NCBI GenBank assembly: GCA_020442965.1
Contig: JAGRJB010000225.1
Span: 1-17,235, forward strand
DNA from: Pseudomonadales bacterium
Lineage (GTDB): Bacteria > Pseudomonadota > Gammaproteobacteria > Steroidobacterales > Steroidobacteraceae
Direction: 5' to 3'
Length of the DNA: 17,235 nt
Shown piece by piece: positions 1 through 8,072 of the stretch; position 1 is the stretch's first letter; every line of letters starts with the position of its first letter. The notes below the pieces were generated by a model, which ran no database searches, was not told where the DNA came from, and saw only the letters and a list, made by a program, of their open reading frames with translations. Made by a program: the position numbers and the translations under genes.

Positions 1-2000
1 TCGGCATCGTGGTCGATGACGCGATTGTCGTAGTCGAAAACGTCGAGCGCAACATCGAAGCTGGGCTCGGGCCGCGCGACGCCGCGCACCGCGCCATGGA
101 GGAAGTATCCGGGCCCATCATCGCGATCGGTCTGGTGCTGACGGCGGTGTTCGTGCCCATCGCGTTCGTTGGCGGCGTCACGGGCCAGTTCTACCGGCAG
201 TTCGCCGCGACGATCGCGATCTCGACCATCATTTCAATGATCAATTCGCTGACTCTGTCGCCAGCGTTGGCCGCGGTCTTGCTAAGGGCGCACGACGCGC
301 CGCCGGACTTTCTGACACGCTGGATGGAGAGCGCGTTCGGTTGGGTGTTCCACCCGTTCAATCGGTTTTTCGCGCGCTCGAGCGAGGCTTATGCGCGGCG
401 GGTCACTGGCCTGATCGGCAAACGACGCTACGCAGTCGCGGGCTATATTGTTATGTTGGCGCTCGCGGTGCTGGCGTTTCGTGCCGTCCCTGCCGGTTTC
501 ATTCCGACACAGGACAAACAGTATCTGTTCGCGGGAGCATTGCTGCCCGAAGGCGCATCACTCGATCGAACCGAAGCGGTCACGCGCAAGCTGACGGAGA
601 TCGCCTTGCAGATTCCGGGCGTCGACACGGTGGTTGCCTTGCCTGGGCTCAATGCTCTGCAAAATGCCAATACGCCGAACTTTGCGACGGTGTTCATCGG
701 TCTCAAGCCACCTGCGGAGCGGGACATTGCCGCTACCGAGATAGTCCAGCGACTCGGTATTGCCTATAGCGGTATCAAGGAGGGTCTGGGCTTTGCGCTG
801 ATGCCACCGGCCGTCATTGGCTTGGGCAACGCCGCAGGATTCGAAATGTTCGTGCAGGATCGGGCGAACCTGGGCTTTGGTGAGCTCAATAACAACGTGC
901 AAGCACTGACGGCTACCTTGCGACAGACGCCGGGGTTCGATCCCTTCTCGATTCTCTCGTCGTTCCAGCCGAACGTGCCGCAGCTTGAAGCGACGGTCGA
1001 TCGCACCAAGGCCAAGCAACAGGGAGTCCTACTAACTGATCTGTTCGAGACGTTGCAAATCTATCTGGGCTCGGAGTACGTCAACGACTTCAATCTGTTT
1101 GGCCGAACCTATACGGTTTATGCACAAGCGGACTCGCAATTCCGCGATGAAATTGCCGACATCGCGCGCCTCAAGGTACGCAACGCTGCCGGAGAAATGG
1201 TGTCAGTCGGCGGGCTCGTGAGCGTTCGTCAGTCGTTCGGCCCTGATCCCGTGGTGCGGTTCAATGGCTACCCTGCGGCGGATATTGCGGGCGCTACGAC
1301 CGCCCAGATGTCGTCCGACCAGGCGTTGCAGACCGTTGGCCGTCTCGCCAGTGAGACGCTGGCTAAAGGGCTCACGTTCGAGTGGTCAGGGCTGTCGTAT
1401 CAACAGTCCATTCAGGGTAATGCGGCGCTGGTCATCTATCCGCTGTGCGTGTTGTTGGTGTTCCTCGTGCTGGCCGCCCTGTATGAAAGCTGGACGTTGC
1501 CGCTCGCCGTGATCTTGATCGTGCCGCTTTGCCTGCTCGCGGCGATCGGAGGCACCTGGCTGGTGAATCTGATCCACGGGCTTTGGTTGGGGGTATTCGG
1601 CAGCTCGGCGCCACCCACGTTTCTCGATAACAACATCTTTACCCAGATCGGCTTGGTCGTATTGATGGGCCTGGCTTGCAAGAACGCGATTTTGATCGTG
1701 GAGTTTGCGCGCGAACTGGAGCACGAAGGTCGCGAAACGGTTGCTGCGGCGATCGAGGCGAGTCGATTGCGCCTGCGGCCGATTCTGATGACGAGTTTCG
1801 CATTCATCATGGGCGTCGTGCCGCTCGTGTTCGCCAGCGGTGCCGGATCGGAGATCCGGTACGTCATGGGCGTGACCGTGTTTCTCGGCATGCTCGGGGT
1901 TACGTATTTCGGTTTGTTTCTGACGCCCGTGTTTTATGTGCTGTTGCGCCGTCTGGCGACGCGCAAGGCGCGTCGTGCCGCGCGAGTCGCCAATGCCTGA
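1..2000 (+). CDS. RND multidrug efflux permease, MexF/OqxB-like, 5' end outside the window
   Basis: Inner-membrane, proton-driven pump subunit of a tripartite efflux system (HAE1 family). The reading frame is open from base 3, so the gene starts upstream; about 665 residues are visible of the roughly 1,050 usual for the family. The first visible residues, GIVVDDAIVVVENVERN, are the TM4 motif holding the two proton-relay aspartates (AcrB D407/D408). The partner lysine lies in GLACKNAILIVEFARELE near visible residue 560 (AcrB K940 region). The long middle part is the second periplasmic porter and docking section, and the final third holds hydrophobic segments expected for TM7-12. The wording around LDNNIFTQIG and YVNDFNLFGRTYTVYAQ resembles MexF/OqxB more than AcrB. 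The stop overlaps the next gene by 8 bases, implying co-translation with its outer-membrane partner. The membrane-fusion gene is presumably upstream. Substrate is unknown. Confidence 0.95.
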   Translation, partial: GIVVDDAIVVVENVERNIEAGLGPRDAAHRAMEEVSGPIIAIGLVLTAVFVPIAFVGGVTGQFYRQFAATIAISTIISMINSLTLSPALAAVLLRAHDAPPDFLTRWMESAFGWVFHPFNRFFARSSEAYARRVTGLIGKRRYAVAGYIVMLALAVLAFRAVPAGFIPTQDKQYLFAGALLPEGASLDRTEAVTRKLTEIALQIPGVDTVVALPGLNALQNANTPNFATVFIGLKPPAERDIAATEIVQRLGIAYSGIKEGLGFALMPPAVIGLGNAAGFEMFVQDRANLGFGELNNNVQALTATLRQTPGFDPFSILSSFQPNVPQLEATVDRTKAKQQGVLLTDLFETLQIYLGSEYVNDFNLFGRTYTVYAQADSQFRDEIADIARLKVRNAAGEMVSVGGLVSVRQSFGPDPVVRFNGYPAADIAGATTAQMSSDQALQTVGRLASETLAKGLTFEWSGLSYQQSIQGNAALVIYPLCVLLVFLVLAALYESWTLPLAVILIVPLCLLAAIGGTWLVNLIHGLWLGVFGSSAPPTFLDNNIFTQIGLVVLMGLACKNAILIVEFARELEHEGRETVAAAIEASRLRLRPILMTSFAFIMGVVPLVFASGAGSEIRYVMGVTVFLGMLGVTYFGLFLTPVFYVLLRRLATRKARRAARVANA

Positions 2001-3432
2001 GCGGTCGTCTTCAACCGTCGCCACCCTTGTGTGGATCAGTGCGTTCGCATCGGCCGCGCTGTTGTGCGGCTGTGCTATTGGACCCAACTACAGGCAACCC
2101 GACGCGCCTGTCCCTGTCGTGTTGTCGCAGGCGAACGGGCCAGGCTATACGCCTACCGAGCCGGTGGTTAGCGGCGTTTGGGCAAGTTTCAATGAGCCCG
2201 AGCTCGATGCGCTGATCGTGCGTGCCGAGCAAGAGAATCGCGGCATTGTGCAGGCGCTGGCTCGCCTGGATCAAGCTCGCGCGCTGCGTGGCCAGACGAT
2301 CTTTGGGTTGCTACCGACCGTTACCGCGTCAGCCGATCGGCAGCGAAGTGAACCGAGCGGTCGCGATCCGTTCCTGCCGCCGGGTCAGGGCGCAACAACC
2401 GTGTATCGCGCCGGCTTTGATGCGAGCTGGGAGATCGATGTGTTCGGCGGTGCGCGGCGCGCCGCCGAGGCGACGCGTCGAGACTTCGAAGCTGCGGCGG
2501 CCGATCAGGCCGCGGTCCGACTAGCGACCGTGGCTGAGGTGGTGCAGACCTGGTTTGCGCTGCGTGGCGCTGAACAACGGCTGGCGATCCAGCGCCGCAA
2601 TCTGGCGAATTTGCAGGAAGACGGTCGCATCTTCGAAGCCCGGCTGGAGGCGGGCCGTGGCACGGCGCTCGACACCGCGCGCCAGCGCAGCCTGTTAGCG
2701 TCCGTCGCGGCCCAGATTCCTGGCATCGAAGCGGAAGTTGTCAAGCAGGAGCAGCGCCTTGCTGTGCTGACGGTCTTGCCGATCACTGAGTTGCGCGACA
2801 AGTGGCTCGCTGCGAACAAGTCACTACCCGCGCCGCCATCGTTAGTGGCAACTGGTAGTCCGCAAGCGTGGCTCAAGCGTCGGCCCGATGTAGCCGCGGC
2901 CGAGCGACGCCTTGCAGGCGCGACGGCACGCATCGGAGTGGAGCAAGCGGACTTCTTGCCGCGATTGTCGTTGACAGGCTCGTTTGGCTATACCGCGCAA
3001 GCGCGTGGCGAATTGTTCGAGTCGGCCACGCAGCGTCTGAGCTACGGGCCGACTCTGTCCTGGAGTTTTCTCGACTTCGGTCGCGTGCGGCAGCGCGTGC
3101 GTGGCGCGCGGGCGCGCGCCCGCGAGGCGCTGGCGTACTATGACGAGACGGTGCTGCGCGCCCTCGAGGACACTGAGAACGCGCTGGCGGGCTATCGCGC
3201 AGCGACTGCGACGTTGCAAGCATTGGACGAGGGTCTCGCGGCGGCTCGCGAGGCAGCACAGATCGCCCGCGCGCGATTCAACGCGGGCGCAAGCGACTAT
3301 CTGCCCGTACTGGATGCCGAGCGCACGCAACTCGACTTCGAGGACCGCTTTACGCAGGCCGCTGTGGCCCGTGCGACTTCGCTGGCAATCCTGTACAAAG
3401 CACTCGCAGGCGATTTCGCACGCGCAGAATGA
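1993..3432 (+). CDS. NodT-family outer-membrane factor (TolC/OprN-like lipoprotein)
   Basis: Outer-membrane channel of the RND pump encoded just upstream. I chose the ATG at 1993 (479 residues). A longer frame opens at 1936 but adds 19 residues that spoil the signal sequence and read back over the permease. From 1993 the protein begins with a short basic stretch, a hydrophobic core and a lipobox LCGC, placing the lipidated cysteine at residue 27, followed by AIGPNYRQPD, typical of this family. Two alpha-helical OEP repeats follow, roughly residues 60-250 and 270-470, including WEIDVFGGARRAAEA, LKRRPDVAAAERRLAGA and SWSFLDFGRVRQR, all hallmark segments. Length is normal. The ATG overlaps the permease stop (1998-2000), so the two are one operon. 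Its 3' end faces the phosphoketolase gene on the other strand, 91 bases away. Confidence 0.95.
   Translation: MPERSSSTVATLVWISAFASAALLCGCAIGPNYRQPDAPVPVVLSQANGPGYTPTEPVVSGVWASFNEPELDALIVRAEQENRGIVQALARLDQARALRGQTIFGLLPTVTASADRQRSEPSGRDPFLPPGQGATTVYRAGFDASWEIDVFGGARRAAEATRRDFEAAAADQAAVRLATVAEVVQTWFALRGAEQRLAIQRRNLANLQEDGRIFEARLEAGRGTALDTARQRSLLASVAAQIPGIEAEVVKQEQRLAVLTVLPITELRDKWLAANKSLPAPPSLVATGSPQAWLKRRPDVAAAERRLAGATARIGVEQADFLPRLSLTGSFGYTAQARGELFESATQRLSYGPTLSWSFLDFGRVRQRVRGARARAREALAYYDETVLRALEDTENALAGYRAATATLQALDEGLAAAREAAQIARARFNAGASDYLPVLDAERTQLDFEDRFTQAAVARATSLAILYKALAGDFARAE
3107..3124. repeat. 18-bp perfect GC palindrome inside the outer-membrane factor gene
   Basis: Bases 3107-3124 read the same on both strands (CGCG, GGCGCGCGCC, CGCG). 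They lie in codons for a run of Arg and Ala residues (RGARARARE) near the C-terminal OEP repeat. Codon bias for such residues in GC-rich DNA readily produces this, so a role is doubtful. Confidence 0.6.
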
Positions 3433-3523
3433 GCTGCAAAGCGACGGGCCTGGGCTCCTGCGGCGTCGATCGGCGCGCGTTGATCGTGTGAGCACCCATG
3501 GCCCGGTCGGCCCAATGACGTTC

Positions 3524-5923
3524 TCACAGGCGACTGCTGGTTACCTGCGCAGCGCCTGACCAGCGCCAGTTACGTATCTCCGGCGGATCTTCGCCGTGTT
3601 CAATGATGTACGACCGGTGATCAATCAGTGCGTCGCGAATTGCCTGTTTGGCGTAAGCGGCGCGCGTACTGAGTTGCGGCAAACGATCGATCACGTCTTG
3701 CACCAGATGAAATCGATCTATCTGGTTCAGCACGCACATGTCGAACGGTGTGGTGGTCGTACCTTCTTCCTTGTATCCCCGTACATGCAGATTATCGTGG
3801 TTAGTACGGCGATAGGTGAGGCGGTGAATGAGCCACGGATAACCATGGAACGCGAAGATCGTCGGTTTGTTGGTCGTGAACAGCGCATCGAAATCGCGAT
3901 CGCTCAAGCCATCGGGATGCTCGCTGGGTGGTTGCAGTTTCATCAGATTCACGACATTGATGACACGAACCTTGACGTCCGGTAAGTGCTGGCGCATCAG
4001 CTCGACAGCCGCGAGTGTTTCAAGCGTCGGTACATCCCCGCAGCAGACCATCACGACATCTGGCTCACCGCCGCGATCGTTGCTGGCCCATTCCCAGATG
4101 CCGATGCCGGCGGTGCAGTGGCGGATCGCCGAGGCCATGTCGAGCCACACGGCGGAAGGTTGTTTCCCGGCGATGATCACATTGACCCGGTTGCGAGTCC
4201 GCAGGCAGTGATCCGTCTGATACAGCAGGCAATTGGCGTCCGGCGGCAGATAGACGCGCACGATTTCAGCCTTCTTGTTTACAACGACGTCTATGAAGCC
4301 CGGATCCTGGTGTGAGAAGCCGTTGTGATCCTGGCGCCAGACGTGCGATGAAAGTAAGTAGTTGAGCGATGCGATGGGCCGTCGCCACGGGATGTCCTTG
4401 CTGACCTTCAGCCATTTCGCATGCTGATTGAACATCGAATCGATGATATGAATGAATGCCTCGTAACAGGAAAGGAATCCGTGCCGCCCAGTCAGCAAGT
4501 ACCCCTCGAGCCAACCCTGACACTGATGCTCGCTCAACATTTCCATTACGCGACCGTCCGGCGCGAGATTGTCGTCGTAATCGTAGCGTTCAGCCATCCA
4601 GGTGCGGTCGGTCACTTCGAGCACGTCCTGCCAGCGATTGGAGTTGTTCTCGTCGGGGCTGAACAAACGGAAATTTCTCGCTGGCAGGTTGAGCTGCATG
4701 GTATCGCGGAGAAACAGGCCCATCACCCTGGTGGCTTCCGCCACGGCAGCACCCGGCGACGCAACCTCGACGGCGTGCTTGCGAAAGTCGGGAAGACGCA
4801 AATCGGTCAGTAGTAAGCCCCCGTTAGTATGCGGATTGGCGCTCATGCGCCGCTGGCCGCGTGGCGCCAACTCGCGGATCTCGGCGCGCGGAGCACCCGC
4901 CTCATCGAACAGTTCGTTCGGTCGATAGCTCTTCATCCAGCGTTCCAGACTTGCGACATGCATGGTATTGCTGTGCAGGTCCTTGAGAGGCACCTGGTGC
5001 GATCGCCACGAGTCCTCGGCGCGCTTGCCGTCTATCTCTTTCGGGCCAGTCCATCCTTTCGGCGAGCGCAAGATGATCATGGGCCACAACGGCCGCTTCA
5101 GATCACCGCCGTATCGTGCCTGATGCTGGATGTGGGTAATCCGTCGAACGCATTTGTCCGCTGCTGCGATCATTTTGCGGTGCATGTCGAAGGGCTCATT
5201 GCCTTCGACGAATACCGGCTCGTAACCATAGCCTTGGAAGAGTCGCTCCAGCTCGATGTGACTGATGCGCGCAAGAACGGTTGGACTCGCAATCTTGTAG
5301 CCATTGAGGTGCAGTATTGGCAGCACCGCTCCGTCAGTGACTGGATTGAGAAACTTGTTAGAATGCCAGCTCGTGGCAAGCGGGCCTGTCTCGGCCTCAC
5401 CGTCACCGACTATCGCCGCAACGATCAGATCGGGGTTGTCAAACGCCGCACCGTAAGCGTGACTCAGCGCATACCCGAGCTCACCGCCCTCGTTGATGGA
5501 GCCCGGTGTTTCGGGCGCGACGTGACTCGGAATGCCGCCCGGAAATGAGAACTGCTTGAACAGCCGCTGCATGCCGGGTTCATCAAGTGAAATTGCAGGA
5601 TAGGTCTCCGAGTAGGTCCCCTCGAGCCACGTGTTGGCGACTATGCCCGGCCCGCCGTGTCCAGGGCCAACCACCAACATCATGTTCAAATCGTGCTGCA
5701 GGATCGCGCGATTGAGGTGCGCGTAGATGAAGTTGAGTCCAGGGGTGGTGCCCCAGTGACCCAACAGACGCGGCTTGATATGTTCCTTGACGAGCGGTTC
5801 GGTCAGGAGGGGGTTGCGCAGCAGATAGATTTGGCCGACTGACAGATAGTTGGCTGCGCGCCACCACGCATCGAGCTTACGCAGCAGTTCGTCGGTCACG
5901 TGAGTTTCTGGAAGTTTCTCCAT
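3524..5923 (-). CDS. xfp: Xylulose-5-phosphate/fructose-6-phosphate phosphoketolase
   Basis: Thiamine-diphosphate enzyme that splits xylulose 5-phosphate (and in many members fructose 6-phosphate) with phosphate to give acetyl phosphate plus glyceraldehyde 3-phosphate or erythrose 4-phosphate; cytosolic. At 799 residues it has the full family length. Visible hallmarks are [21 protein letters not shown] (17-35 region), [18 protein letters not shown] (55-72), the cofactor-binding GDGEAETGP (173-181) followed by [17 protein letters not shown], and the C-terminal [11 protein letters not shown]. The ATG at 5923 matches the usual N-terminus, although no clear Shine-Dalgarno sequence precedes it. 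The gene stands alone on the minus strand, convergent with the efflux operon and divergent from the methyltransferase. No acetate kinase or phosphotransacetylase lies in the window, so use of the acetyl phosphate must be handled elsewhere. Substrate preference between the two sugar phosphates cannot be read from sequence. Confidence 0.97.
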   Translation of the reverse strand: MEKLPETHVTDELLRKLDAWWRAANYLSVGQIYLLRNPLLTEPLVKEHIKPRLLGHWGTTPGLNFIYAHLNRAILQHDLNMMLVVGPGHGGPGIVANTWLEGTYSETYPAISLDEPGMQRLFKQFSFPGGIPSHVAPETPGSINEGGELGYALSHAYGAAFDNPDLIVAAIVGDGEAETGPLATSWHSNKFLNPVTDGAVLPILHLNGYKIASPTVLARISHIELERLFQGYGYEPVFVEGNEPFDMHRKMIAAADKCVRRITHIQHQARYGGDLKRPLWPMIILRSPKGWTGPKEIDGKRAEDSWRSHQVPLKDLHSNTMHVASLERWMKSYRPNELFDEAGAPRAEIRELAPRGQRRMSANPHTNGGLLLTDLRLPDFRKHAVEVASPGAAVAEATRVMGLFLRDTMQLNLPARNFRLFSPDENNSNRWQDVLEVTDRTWMAERYDYDDNLAPDGRVMEMLSEHQCQGWLEGYLLTGRHGFLSCYEAFIHIIDSMFNQHAKWLKVSKDIPWRRPIASLNYLLSSHVWRQDHNGFSHQDPGFIDVVVNKKAEIVRVYLPPDANCLLYQTDHCLRTRNRVNVIIAGKQPSAVWLDMASAIRHCTAGIGIWEWASNDRGGEPDVVMVCCGDVPTLETLAAVELMRQHLPDVKVRVINVVNLMKLQPPSEHPDGLSDRDFDALFTTNKPTIFAFHGYPWLIHRLTYRRTNHDNLHVRGYKEEGTTTTPFDMCVLNQIDRFHLVQDVIDRLPQLSTRAAYAKQAIRDALIDHRSYIIEHGEDPPEIRNWRWSGAAQVTSSRL

Positions 5924-5949
5924 CGGCCGTACACGCTACGTTTGCTGCT

Positions 5950-5955
5950 ATTATG
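5950..5955 (-). promoter_or_regulatory. Possible -10 box for the phosphoketolase gene
   Basis: Read on the minus strand, these bases are CATAAT, five of six matches to the sigma-70 -10 consensus, 26 bases upstream of the ATG. No good -35 box lies 16-18 bases further up, so this is tentative. Confidence 0.25.
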
Positions 5956-5980
5956 CGTCAATCGCGGAAACTGCGTATCG

Positions 5981-6009
5981 ACGACACGGGCGCTGTGACA
6001 ACTCATACT
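5981..6009 (+). promoter_or_regulatory. Possible sigma-70 promoter for the methyltransferase-led unit
   Basis: ACGACA (5981-5986) and CATACT (6004-6009) each match four of six consensus positions with an exact 17-base spacer. They lie in the 126-base divergent gap between phosphoketolase and methyltransferase, where a promoter is expected. The match is too weak to be more than a suggestion. Confidence 0.2.
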
Positions 6010-6037
6010 AACAATGTGTTGAATCAAGCAGGTATTC

Positions 6038-6045
6038 GGAGGGGG
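6038..6045 (+). promoter_or_regulatory. Strong ribosome binding site of the methyltransferase gene
   Basis: GGAGGGGG lies four bases before the ATG at 6050. This is among the strongest Shine-Dalgarno matches in the window and fixes the start codon. Confidence 0.8.
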
Positions 6046-6049
6046 TAGC

Positions 6050-7153
6050 ATGCAGCTAGCACCGGTTTATGATCCCACACGCAATGAGAAGCTGCGGCAG
6101 GACTTCGTGTTAGGCGTCAAGCTGCTGGTGAATGGGCGCATGCAGCAGAATGTGCGGGATATCTCGGTCGGGAGCGTCGAACCCGCGGTGCGGGCGATGG
6201 GCCGCAGCTTGTCGCGCCAGAGTCTGCGCATGCCGTTGATCAAGACGCTCGAGTTTCGGCAATGGGCGGCCATCACGCATGCGTCGCAGTCGATGATGTG
6301 GCGAGCAGTCGAGGAAACAACAGAACGAGTCGCCAGATCTGCTGCCGACCGATTCAATGCGCTGCCGCCCGCAGCCGAGCGCAAAGGCTCGCTTGAACTC
6401 GATGCCTCACTCGATATTCCGTTCCCGATCAGGGATACTGAAATTCATCGCCAGCCGAATGGTTATGTCTCTAACCATTCACCCGAGGATTTGACAGCGG
6501 GGCTGCGTTATCTCGGCAGCGGCCAGATTTACTCACCGGGCAAGGGCGCGTCCAGCGCTGACGTCGATTCGCGCGGTGTGCTGCTCGCGACGCTCGTCAA
6601 GAAGCAGTTCCCGGGGATCGAACCCCGGCGCATTCTGGACCTCGGCTGCGGCGTTGGCATGTCGACACACGGCATGGCAAGCGGATTTCCAGGCGTTGAA
6701 ATACACGGCGTCGACGTTGCGCCGGGATTGCTGCGCTTTGGTCACTTGTTCGCGGAGGAGCAGGGGACGGCGATTCACTACAAGCAGCGCGATGCGGCAG
6801 CGACAGGCTATCCGGACGATCACTTCGATTTGATCGTTTCCAGTATTCTGTTCCACGAAACCAGTCACGACAAACTACCGGCCATTCTACGGGAGTGCCG
6901 ACGCGTGCTCGCGCCGGATGGCTATATGTTTCACCTCGATGTGGCTACTCAGATCGAACATCAAGGGCTCGCGGATCAGGTGATGAATGCCTGGCAGGTA
7001 CGTTGGAACGGCGAGCCATTCTGGATGGGATTTGCCGAGACCAACATGAAAGAGGCGATCGTCGCAGCGGGCTTTCCCGCAGCCACTACGTTCGCCGAAT
7101 ACTCGGGCCGACCGGGTGGCGGGGAGCGCCATATTTTCGGCGCGCGCGGCTAA
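6050..7153 (+). CDS. Class I SAM-dependent methyltransferase with a long unrecognised N-terminal region
   Basis: Transfers a methyl group from S-adenosylmethionine to an unknown acceptor; 367 residues, probably soluble. The catalytic Rossmann domain occupies about residues 190-300. Motif I is ILDLGCGVG (195-203), the acidic ribose-binding residue lies in HGVDVAPG (D222), and the motif IV-like segment is DHFDLIVSSILFHE, followed by ECRRVLAPDGYMFHLD, as in UbiE/COQ5-type small-molecule methyltransferases. The first 150 or so residues are not part of the common fold and I do not recognise them; they are helical-looking and contain no transmembrane stretch. The start is fixed by the GGAGGGGG site. 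The hydrolase gene follows after 49 bases on the same strand, so the two are probably cotranscribed. The acceptor could be a lipid, quinone or natural-product intermediate; the sequence does not decide. Confidence 0.88.
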   Translation: MQLAPVYDPTRNEKLRQDFVLGVKLLVNGRMQQNVRDISVGSVEPAVRAMGRSLSRQSLRMPLIKTLEFRQWAAITHASQSMMWRAVEETTERVARSAADRFNALPPAAERKGSLELDASLDIPFPIRDTEIHRQPNGYVSNHSPEDLTAGLRYLGSGQIYSPGKGASSADVDSRGVLLATLVKKQFPGIEPRRILDLGCGVGMSTHGMASGFPGVEIHGVDVAPGLLRFGHLFAEEQGTAIHYKQRDAAATGYPDDHFDLIVSSILFHETSHDKLPAILRECRRVLAPDGYMFHLDVATQIEHQGLADQVMNAWQVRWNGEPFWMGFAETNMKEAIVAAGFPAATTFAEYSGRPGGGERHIFGARG

Positions 7154-7202
7154 GTTACGCGGCGCTCGCGGTGCGCGAGGTGGTGCTAAGCTCGCCAGCA
7201 GG

Positions 7203-8072
7203 ATGGCGAGACGATTCGAGGGGGCAAGTCTGGACGGCGTAACAACCGATTTCACGCCTGGCGTTGTGCTGGAAGTCGCAGCTTGCGTGCGGCGCATTGT
7301 TGCGCCGAATGCCTCGATGATGACTGGACCGGGTACGAACACGTATCTGATCGGCGATCCCGTGATCGCCATCGTCGATCCTGGACCGGCTGATTCGGAT
7401 CATATCGAATCCATCGCGGCGATCGCTGCTCGGGCGCGGTGCGTTCTGGTAACACATACCCACGCAGATCATTCGCCCGCCGCAGCATACCTGGCACAGC
7501 GACTTGGCGCGCAGCTGATCGGCAGGGCGGCGCCGGCGGACGGGCGGCAAGACCTGTCCTTCGTGCCCTCGGTCCAGCCGCAGCGAAATGAACGCTTCCA
7601 ACTCGATGGGTTGACATTGGTCGCGATCGATACGCCTGGTCATGCCTCCAATCACGTTTGCTATTTACTCGAGCAAACGGGGTTGCTGTTCTCCGGCGAT
7701 CATCTGTTGGAGGGGGTGACGCCAGTGATTCTCTCGCCCGATGGCGATATGGCAGCGTATATGGATTCGTTGGAGCGACTCAAGGAGTACAGTCTGCGGC
7801 ACATCGCGCCTGGTCATGGTCGCGTGTTCGCGCAGCCAATGCTCGCGATCGACGCGGTGATAGCGCATCGGCAGCATCGTGAAGCGCAAGTGTTAGCGGC
7901 GCTGCGCGAGAATGGCAATGTGGACACCGACTTCCTGCTACCAATCGTGTACAGCGACGTGCTGCCCGAGCTGCTGCCATATGCCCGCTGTTCGCTGGAG
8001 GCGCATCTGATCAAGCTGCAGCACGACGGCGTTTGCACGCGTTCGGGCGATGTCTGGTGCGCATACGCTTGA
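7203..8072 (+). CDS. Metallo-beta-lactamase-fold hydrolase, LACTB2-like
   Basis: Soluble binuclear-zinc hydrolase of 289 residues. The metal-binding set is complete: THTHADH (H85, H87, D89, H90), PGH (H147), SGDH (D166) and PGHG (H205). The N-terminal NASMMTGPGTNTYLIGD and the extra C-terminal region from about residue 215 to 289, resembling a winged helix, match the LACTB2 group, whose studied members act as endoribonucleases; others are annotated as glyoxalase II-like. The ATG at 7203 is chosen because a longer frame (GTG at 7116) would run 38 bases back into the methyltransferase and add a low-complexity Ala/Gly/Arg leader. No strong ribosome site precedes 7203. The next gene overlaps its 3' end, so translation is likely coupled. 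The real substrate (RNA, thioester or lactone) is unknown. Confidence 0.9.
   Translation: MARRFEGASLDGVTTDFTPGVVLEVAACVRRIVAPNASMMTGPGTNTYLIGDPVIAIVDPGPADSDHIESIAAIAARARCVLVTHTHADHSPAAAYLAQRLGAQLIGRAAPADGRQDLSFVPSVQPQRNERFQLDGLTLVAIDTPGHASNHVCYLLEQTGLLFSGDHLLEGVTPVILSPDGDMAAYMDSLERLKEYSLRHIAPGHGRVFAQPMLAIDAVIAHRQHREAQVLAALRENGNVDTDFLLPIVYSDVLPELLPYARCSLEAHLIKLQHDGVCTRSGDVWCAYA

Noticed and set aside
1386..2087. Minus-strand open frame (233 residues) opposite the RND permease 3' end
   Set aside because: Composition is His/Arg/Gln-rich without hydrophobic pattern, and it crosses the junction of two well-supported genes on the other strand.
2842..3495. Minus-strand open frame (217 residues) opposite the outer-membrane factor
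   Set aside because: Cys/Arg-rich shadow of the NodT-family gene with no ribosome site or motif.
3487..3528. TGTGAG ... CTCACA inverted repeat in the convergent gap as a terminator
   Set aside because: A six-base stem with a long loop and no T-run, and it runs into the phosphoketolase stop. Too weak to call.
4829..5548. Long plus-strand open frame (239 residues) opposite the phosphoketolase gene
   Set aside because: Antisense to a clearly coding gene with full-length homology; the product has no recognisable motif. Long antisense frames are common in GC-rich DNA.
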